Below are positions 12,012 to 16,393 of a stretch of 16,393 nt of DNA, piece after piece. Made by a program: the position numbers and the translations under genes. Origin of the DNA: Bacillota bacterium (GTDB lineage: Bacteria; Bacillota; Limnochordia; Darwinibacteriales; Darwinibacteriaceae); the NCBI GenBank assembly GCA_012518325.1, contig JAAYSR010000107.1, positions 1 through 16,393 of the forward strand, read 5' to 3'. Each line of letters begins with the position of its first letter. Within the stretch, counting starts at the first letter, position 1. Below the pieces are notes generated by a model. It saw nothing but the letters and a program-made list of their open reading frames with translations. It was not told where the DNA came from and ran no database searches.

Positions 12012-14099
12012 TTGACTACACTAATTATTGTTGAATCACCTGCTAAAGCCCGGACGATCAAGGGTTTTTTAGGGAGAAACTATGACGTAAAGGCCTCCCT
12101 CGGCCATGTGCGGGATCTGCCCCGCAGCAGATTCGGCATTGATGTGGAGAATAATTTCGAGCCGGACTACATTACCATCAGGGGCAAGGGGCCTGTCTTA
12201 AAGGAACTGCGGGATGCGGCGAAGAAAGCAGACCGCATTTTGCTGGCAACCGACCCTGACCGTGAGGGGGAGGCGATTGCCTGGCATTTGGCAACCGCGC
12301 TGAAGCTTAAGGACGACAAATGCCGCATTGATTTCAGGGAGATCACGAAAGACGCCATTAAGCAGGCGGTGAAAAAGCCTCGGGGCATTTACCGGCCGTT
12401 GGTCGACGCCCAGCAGGCCAGGCGTGTTGTGGACCGCATTGTAGGTTACGAGCTTTCGCCTCTGCTGTGGGCCAAGGTTAAGCGGGGCTTGAGCGCCGGC
12501 CGCGTCCAGTCAGTGGCGGTGAAGCTGATTGTGGACCGCGAAAGGGAAATTGAAGCCTTTGTGCCTCAAGAGTACTGGAGCGTCACAGCCCACCTCCAGA
12601 CCGACGGGGGAGAAGGATTTGAAGCGAAGCTCCTGCGCAAGAGCGGCAAGAAAATTGAGCTGCCCAATGAGGATGCAGCCAGGCAGGTTGAAAAAGATGT
12701 AACCGGACAGCCCTGGAAAGTGACGAAAGTGACCAGAAAAGAGCGCCGCCGCAATCCGGCCCCGCCCTTTACAACCAGCACTTTGCAGCAGGAGGCCGCC
12801 CGTAAACTGGGTTTTGCCGCCAAGAAGACGATGCGCCTGGCCCAGCAGCTCTATGAAGGGCTGCCCATGGGCAAGCTGGGCACCCTGGGACTGATCACCT
12901 ATATGCGGACAGACGCCACCAATGTGTCCAAAGAAGCAGTGGCGGAAGTACGGGAGTTCATCAAGGATGCCCACGGAACAGCCTATGTTCCCAGCAGGCC
13001 CCGGCAGTATGCGTCCAAGAAGGGTGCCCAGGAGGCCCATGAAGCTGTCAGGCCAACCTCTGCCCTGCGCACGCCGGAGGAGGTCAAACCCTATCTCAGC
13101 CGGGATCAGCTCCGACTTTACAAACTGATTTGGGAGCGTTTTGTGGCCAGTCAGATGAGCTCGGCTGTTTTTGATGCGATGAGTGTGGACATAAGTGTCC
13201 AGGACTATCTGTTTAGAGCAACCGGCTCCCAGCTGAAGTTCGCCGGTTTCCTCAAGATTTACCAGGAAGGCAGCGATACTGCATCCCAAGATGAAAACGG
13301 CGACCGCCTCCTGCCTGAGCTCAAGGAAGAGGAAGAGGTGCGGCTTCAGAAGCTGGACCTTGGACAGCACTTCACCCAGCCGCCTCCGCGCTTTACAGAG
13401 GCTATGCTCGTTAAAACGCTGGAGGAAGAGGGCATTGGGCGTCCGAGCACCTATGCTCCCATCATCGACACCATTGTGGGCAGGGGCTATGTGTACCAGG
13501 AAGAAAAGCGCTTTCGCCCTACAGAGCTGGGCGTCATTGTCACCGACCTTCTAGCCGAAAGCTTCCCCAGGCTGCTGGATGTAAAGTTCACCGCAGGGCT
13601 GGAGGAGGAGTTGGACCGGATTGAAGAGGGAGACATTGTCTGGCAGGATGTCATCAGCGAGTTTTACAAGCCCTTTGCAGAAGATCTCCAAAAGGCCCAT
13701 GCAGAGCTGGAACGCATTGAGGTTCAGGATGAAGTCAGTGATGTCATCTGCGAAAACTGCGGGCGCAATATGGTTTACAAATTGGGGAGATTCGGCAAGT
13801 TTCTGGCCTGCCCCGGCTATCCCGAATGCAAAAACACCAAGCCCATCCTGGATGAAATCGGCGTGGAGTGTTCTGTGTGCAGGCAGGAAGGACGGGAAGG
13901 CGGACAGCTGGTGCGCAGGCGCACCCGCCGGGGCCGATTTTTCTACGGCTGCAGCAATTATCCGGACTGTACCTATACTTCCTGGCAGCGCCCGACAGCC
14001 GAACTTTGCCCCTATTGCGGCAAGAACCTCACTGTGGCCAAAGAAGGCGCTGAACCTAAGTGCAGCAATAAAGAGTGTCCCGGGGGTGACGACCAATGA
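12012..14099 (+). CDS. topA: DNA topoisomerase I
   Basis: Topoisomerase I (type IA) relaxes negative supercoils through a 5'-phosphotyrosine intermediate. The 695 residues start with the TOPRIM domain (LIIVESPAKA, E8; metal-binding D81, D83, E85 in TDPDREGE). The active-site Tyr297 is in GLITYMRTDA, and the EEGIGRPSTYAPII segment follows near residue 473. Three C-terminal zinc fingers are visible: CENCGRNM...CPGYPEC, CSVC...CSNYPDC and CPYC...CSNKEC. I start at TTG 12012 because GGAGGTG (12000-12006) is five bases upstream and the protein then opens MTTLIIVESPAKA as in the family. The TGA overlaps the trmFO ATG. The length matches B. subtilis TopA (691 residues). Confidence 0.97.
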   Translation: MTTLIIVESPAKARTIKGFLGRNYDVKASLGHVRDLPRSRFGIDVENNFEPDYITIRGKGPVLKELRDAAKKADRILLATDPDREGEAIAWHLATALKLKDDKCRIDFREITKDAIKQAVKKPRGIYRPLVDAQQARRVVDRIVGYELSPLLWAKVKRGLSAGRVQSVAVKLIVDREREIEAFVPQEYWSVTAHLQTDGGEGFEAKLLRKSGKKIELPNEDAARQVEKDVTGQPWKVTKVTRKERRRNPAPPFTTSTLQQEAARKLGFAAKKTMRLAQQLYEGLPMGKLGTLGLITYMRTDATNVSKEAVAEVREFIKDAHGTAYVPSRPRQYASKKGAQEAHEAVRPTSALRTPEEVKPYLSRDQLRLYKLIWERFVASQMSSAVFDAMSVDISVQDYLFRATGSQLKFAGFLKIYQEGSDTASQDENGDRLLPELKEEEEVRLQKLDLGQHFTQPPPRFTEAMLVKTLEEEGIGRPSTYAPIIDTIVGRGYVYQEEKRFRPTELGVIVTDLLAESFPRLLDVKFTAGLEEELDRIEEGDIVWQDVISEFYKPFAEDLQKAHAELERIEVQDEVSDVICENCGRNMVYKLGRFGKFLACPGYPECKNTKPILDEIGVECSVCRQEGREGGQLVRRRTRRGRFFYGCSNYPDCTYTSWQRPTAELCPYCGKNLTVAKEGAEPKCSNKECPGGDDQ

Positions 14100-15406
14100 C
14101 TTCGGTAACGGTAGTCGGTGCGGGGCTGGCCGGCAGCGAAGCCGCCTGGCAGCTGGCCCAGAGGGGCATTCAGGTTCGCCTGTATGAAATGCGGCCTCAG
14201 GTCACCACTCCGGCCCACGAAACCGGTCACTTTGCCGAGCTGGTCTGCTCCAACTCACTGGGCTCAGTTCTGGAGACAAGTGCAGGGGGAGTCCTGAAAA
14301 TGGAGCTGGAAAGGCTGGACTCTCTGATTATCCGTACTGCCAAGGAGCACCGGGTGCCTGCCGGCGGCGCCCTGGCAGTTGATCGTGAACTTTTCGCCCA
14401 GGCGGTGACAGAGCGCCTGCAGAATCATCCCAAGATTGAGATCATCAACGAAGAATGCACTGCAATACCAGAGGGTGTGGCGGTGATTGCCACAGGCCCC
14501 CTCACCAGCCCCAGGCTGACTGAGGCACTGAAAGAGATTACCCGCAGTGAAAACCTCTACTTCTATGACGCAGCGGCCCCTATCGTCCTAGGTGAAAGCG
14601 TTGACTACGACAAGGGTTTCTGGGGCGCGAGGTACGGCAAGGGTACCGCAGATTACTTCAACTGCCCCCTCACCAAGGAAGAGTACGAAGAGTTTGTAGA
14701 GGCCCTGGTCACCGCCGAAGAGGCTCCTCTTCACGAGGGAGATCTCGGTGAGGAAGATTTAACCGTTTTCGAGGGCTGCATGCCCATCGAGGTTATGGCC
14801 AGGCGGGGAAAGGATGCGCTGCGTTACGGTCCCTTTAAGCCCGTTGGACTTACCGACCCCGAGGGGAAACGCCCCTATGCCGTGCTGCAGCTTCGTCTGG
14901 AGAATACGGAAGCCACCCTCTTTAATCTGGTAGGGTGTCAGACCCGCCTGAAATGGGGCGAGCAGAACAGAGTGTTTCAGCTGATTCCGGCCCTGCGCAG
15001 CGCGGAGTTTGTGCGCTATGGGGTGATGCACCGCAATACATTCATCAACTCCCCCAAGGTCTTAAACGCGAGTTTTCAGTGTAAAGATGAACAGAGGATT
15101 TTCCTCGCCGGCCAGCTGACCGGAGTGGAAGGATATGTGGAAAGCACAGCCTCAGGCCTTTTGGCCGGCATCAATGCCGCCCGCTTTGCCTTGGGGCAGG
15201 AGGTGCTTGCCATGCCCCGGGAGACTATGCTCGGGAGCCTGGCCCATTACATTGCTGCAGCGGACCCCGGGCACTTCCAGCCCATGAACGCCAATTTCGG
15301 CATTCTGCCGGTTCTGGACCCGCCGGTGCGCGGCAAGAAGGATCGCAAGCTGGCCTATGCCAAGAGGGCCCTTGACACTTTAGAGAGCTTCTGGACCGGG
15401 CTGTAA
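14096..15406 (+). CDS. trmFO: tRNA (uracil-54-C5)-methyltransferase TrmFO
   Basis: TrmFO is a flavoenzyme that makes ribothymidine at position 54 of tRNA using methylenetetrahydrofolate, the route typical of most Gram-positive bacteria. The 436 residues begin with the FAD-binding signature VTVVGAGLAGSEAAWQLA. The two redox-active cysteines are present: C51 in ELVCSNSLG and C228 in FEGCMPIEVMARRG. Further conserved segments are YGPFKPVGL, GQLTGVEGYVESTASGL and NANFGILP. The ATG overlaps the topA stop, and a G-rich ribosome binding site (GGGGGTGA) lies in the end of topA. The topA-trmFO(gid)-xerC order is the same as in B. subtilis. Confidence 0.97.
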   Translation: MTSVTVVGAGLAGSEAAWQLAQRGIQVRLYEMRPQVTTPAHETGHFAELVCSNSLGSVLETSAGGVLKMELERLDSLIIRTAKEHRVPAGGALAVDRELFAQAVTERLQNHPKIEIINEECTAIPEGVAVIATGPLTSPRLTEALKEITRSENLYFYDAAAPIVLGESVDYDKGFWGARYGKGTADYFNCPLTKEEYEEFVEALVTAEEAPLHEGDLGEEDLTVFEGCMPIEVMARRGKDALRYGPFKPVGLTDPEGKRPYAVLQLRLENTEATLFNLVGCQTRLKWGEQNRVFQLIPALRSAEFVRYGVMHRNTFINSPKVLNASFQCKDEQRIFLAGQLTGVEGYVESTASGLLAGINAARFALGQEVLAMPRETMLGSLAHYIAAADPGHFQPMNANFGILPVLDPPVRGKKDRKLAYAKRALDTLESFWTGL

Positions 15407-15419
15407 CGGAGGGAAACAC

Positions 15420-16325
15420 ATGGAGGTGCTGAAGGACTATCTGGAATACCTTAGAGTGCAGCGCAATCTCTCATCGGCTACACTGCACGCCTATGAAAGG
15501 GATCTCACCTGCTTTTTGGCTTTTGTCCATGAGCAGCTGGATCTCTTAGGGCAGCCCCAGGAACTTGCATCCGTTGACAAGTACCTGGTCAGAGAATATC
15601 TGGCCTATTTAAGCCGGCAGGGGTGCGCCCGTTCCACATTGGCCCGGAGGCTGGCCAGCATCCGCGGCTTCAGCCGCTACCTGTTCACAGAAGGACTGGT
15701 GGAGAAAGACTTCGCCATCACTGTTAAGACACCCAGGCAGAAAAATGCGATACCGCAGGTTTTGACTATGGCAGAAATCATGCAGTTTCTCGAGGGCAGC
15801 ATGCCTGGAAAGTCCCCGGCTTTGCAGAGCAGAAACCGGGCGATGTTCGAACTTCTCTACGCCACAGGGATTCGCGTTGCGGAACTGGTGGGCCTTGATG
15901 TCCAGGATGTGGACTTAAGAAATCAGTATATTCGAGTGCTGGGCAAGGGCAGCAAGGAACGCATCGTGCCTGTGGGTGAGTATGCCCTGGACAGTATTGC
16001 CGGCTACCTGCAAAAGCACCGCTGGGAGCTTTTGGGCCGCAAGGAAGGGGATGCGCTCTTTCTCAATGCCCGGGGCGAACGCCTAAGCGCCAGGGGAGTG
16101 CAGTACATCCTGGATGAATGCAGCCGGCACCTGGAAATCCACAAGAACATTTCACCCCACGATTTCCGCCACACCTTCGCCACACATCTGTTGGACCACG
16201 GCGCAGACCTGAGGTCTATTCAGGAGCTCTTAGGCCACTCCAGCCTGTCGACTACCCAGGTTTATACCAAAGTGACGATAGGTCACTTAAAGTCAGTATA
16301 TAACAAAGCTCATCCGCGAGCATGA
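15420..16325 (+). CDS. xerC: Site-specific tyrosine recombinase XerC (CodV)
   Basis: XerC acts with a partner recombinase at dif to resolve chromosome dimers. The 301 residues have an N-terminal core-binding domain (about 1-90, LEYLRVQRNLSSATLHAYER) and a catalytic domain with all expected residues: R152 in GIRVAELVGL, K176 in GKGSKER, H247 and R250 in SPHDFRHTFATHLL, H273 in GHSS, and nucleophile Y282 in TTQVYTKV. The spacing between these residues matches E. coli XerD. ATG at 15420 has GGAGGG at 15408-15413. Position before hslV, as in the B. subtilis codVWXY operon, shows it is the chromosomal Xer enzyme and not a phage integrase. Confidence 0.95.
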   Translation: MEVLKDYLEYLRVQRNLSSATLHAYERDLTCFLAFVHEQLDLLGQPQELASVDKYLVREYLAYLSRQGCARSTLARRLASIRGFSRYLFTEGLVEKDFAITVKTPRQKNAIPQVLTMAEIMQFLEGSMPGKSPALQSRNRAMFELLYATGIRVAELVGLDVQDVDLRNQYIRVLGKGSKERIVPVGEYALDSIAGYLQKHRWELLGRKEGDALFLNARGERLSARGVQYILDECSRHLEIHKNISPHDFRHTFATHLLDHGADLRSIQELLGHSSLSTTQVYTKVTIGHLKSVYNKAHPRA

Positions 16326-16339
16326 TGAGGGGGATCCCG

Positions 16340-16393
16340 GTGAACATTCGCTCTACTACAATTGTCGCGGTGCGCAGGGACGGCAAGGTGGCT
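16340..16393 (+). CDS. hslV: ATP-dependent protease subunit HslV (CodW), 5' end only
   Basis: Only the first 18 codons are inside the window, reading M-N-I-R-S followed by TTIVAVRRDGKVA, the recognisable N-terminus of the HslV peptidase of the HslUV complex. I start at GTG 16340, which has AGGGGG at 16328-16333 six bases upstream. An in-frame ATG at 16322 overlapping the xerC stop has no such site. The active-site nucleophile would be the Thr after a five-residue propeptide, as in most bacteria, in contrast to the Ser-type B. subtilis CodW. The rest, and presumably hslU and codY, lie beyond the window. Confidence 0.85.
   Translation, partial: MNIRSTTIVAVRRDGKVA

Noticed and set aside
12510..13370. 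Long 286-residue open frame on the minus strand inside topA
   Set aside because: It lies wholly antisense to well-conserved TopA sequence, has no ribosome binding site or recognisable domain, and is explained by the codon bias of the plus strand.
15420..16325. Tyrosine recombinase as the integrase of a mobile element
   Set aside because: The length, catalytic spacing and the trmFO-xerC-hslV order identify the chromosomal XerC/CodV; no attachment-site repeats or foreign genes flank it.
1..16393. CRISPR arrays, tRNA or rRNA genes, insertion sequences
   Set aside because: No regularly spaced repeats, cloverleaf-like segments, transposase genes or terminal inverted repeats were seen; coding genes fill nearly the whole window.

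Overview
The window is a chromosomal housekeeping region from a member of the Bacillota (Firmicutes), most likely a moderately GC-rich clostridial-type lineage; I cannot name a genus from sequence alone. The reasons are the gene order (ylxM-ffh-rpsP-khpA-rimM-trmD-rplS, then lepB-rbgA-rnhB, then dprA-topA-trmFO-xerC-hslV, close to the Bacillus subtilis ylxM-to-codW stretch), strong purine-rich ribosome binding sites before nearly every gene, and SigA-type promoters. The B. subtilis ylqD gene (between khpA and rimM) and sucCD are not present. Nearly all of the DNA is coding and there is no gene-free stretch longer than about 150 bases.

Layout. (1) Bases 1-4041: a consensus promoter (TTGACA-17-TATACT) drives ylxM and ffh (signal recognition particle), followed by rpsP, khpA, rimM, trmD and rplS (ribosome proteins, ribosome assembly and tRNA modification), closed by a hairpin terminator at 4014-4041. 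(2) Bases 4070-7535: lepB, rbgA, rnhB, a YraN-family gene and a D-Ala-D-Ala carboxypeptidase, packed with start/stop overlaps and ended by a terminator at 7555-7589. (3) Bases 7688-8631: two overlapping paralogous Lrp/AsnC regulators. (4) Bases 8632-10068, the only minus-strand gene: a comM/yifB Mg-chelatase-like AAA+ gene that meets the second Lrp gene stop-to-stop with no gap. (5) Bases 10193-11468: a small zinc-ribbon protein of unknown function and dprA, behind a divergent promoter region. (6) Bases 11557 to the end: a new promoter (TTGCAT-17-TATAAT), then a DUF494/Smg-like gene, topA, trmFO, xerC and the first 18 codons of hslV.

Functional logic. The first half couples protein targeting (ylxM, ffh, lepB), ribosome maturation (rimM, khpA, rbgA, rpsP, rplS) and tRNA G37 methylation (trmD). 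The second half is about DNA: RNA-DNA hybrid removal (rnhB), handling of incoming single-stranded DNA (dprA, comM), supercoiling (topA), chromosome dimer resolution (xerC), plus tRNA U54 methylation (trmFO) and the HslV protease. No mobile element, CRISPR array, tRNA or rRNA gene was seen.

I found no convincing undescribed multi-gene system. The points most worth a second look are the unnamed zinc-ribbon gene between comM and dprA with a possible ribosome-binding-site-sequestering hairpin in its leader, the tandem Lrp pair, a perfect 21-base palindrome between ffh and rpsP, an N-terminally altered Smg-like protein, and a Gly-to-Glu change in the TrmD cofactor loop.
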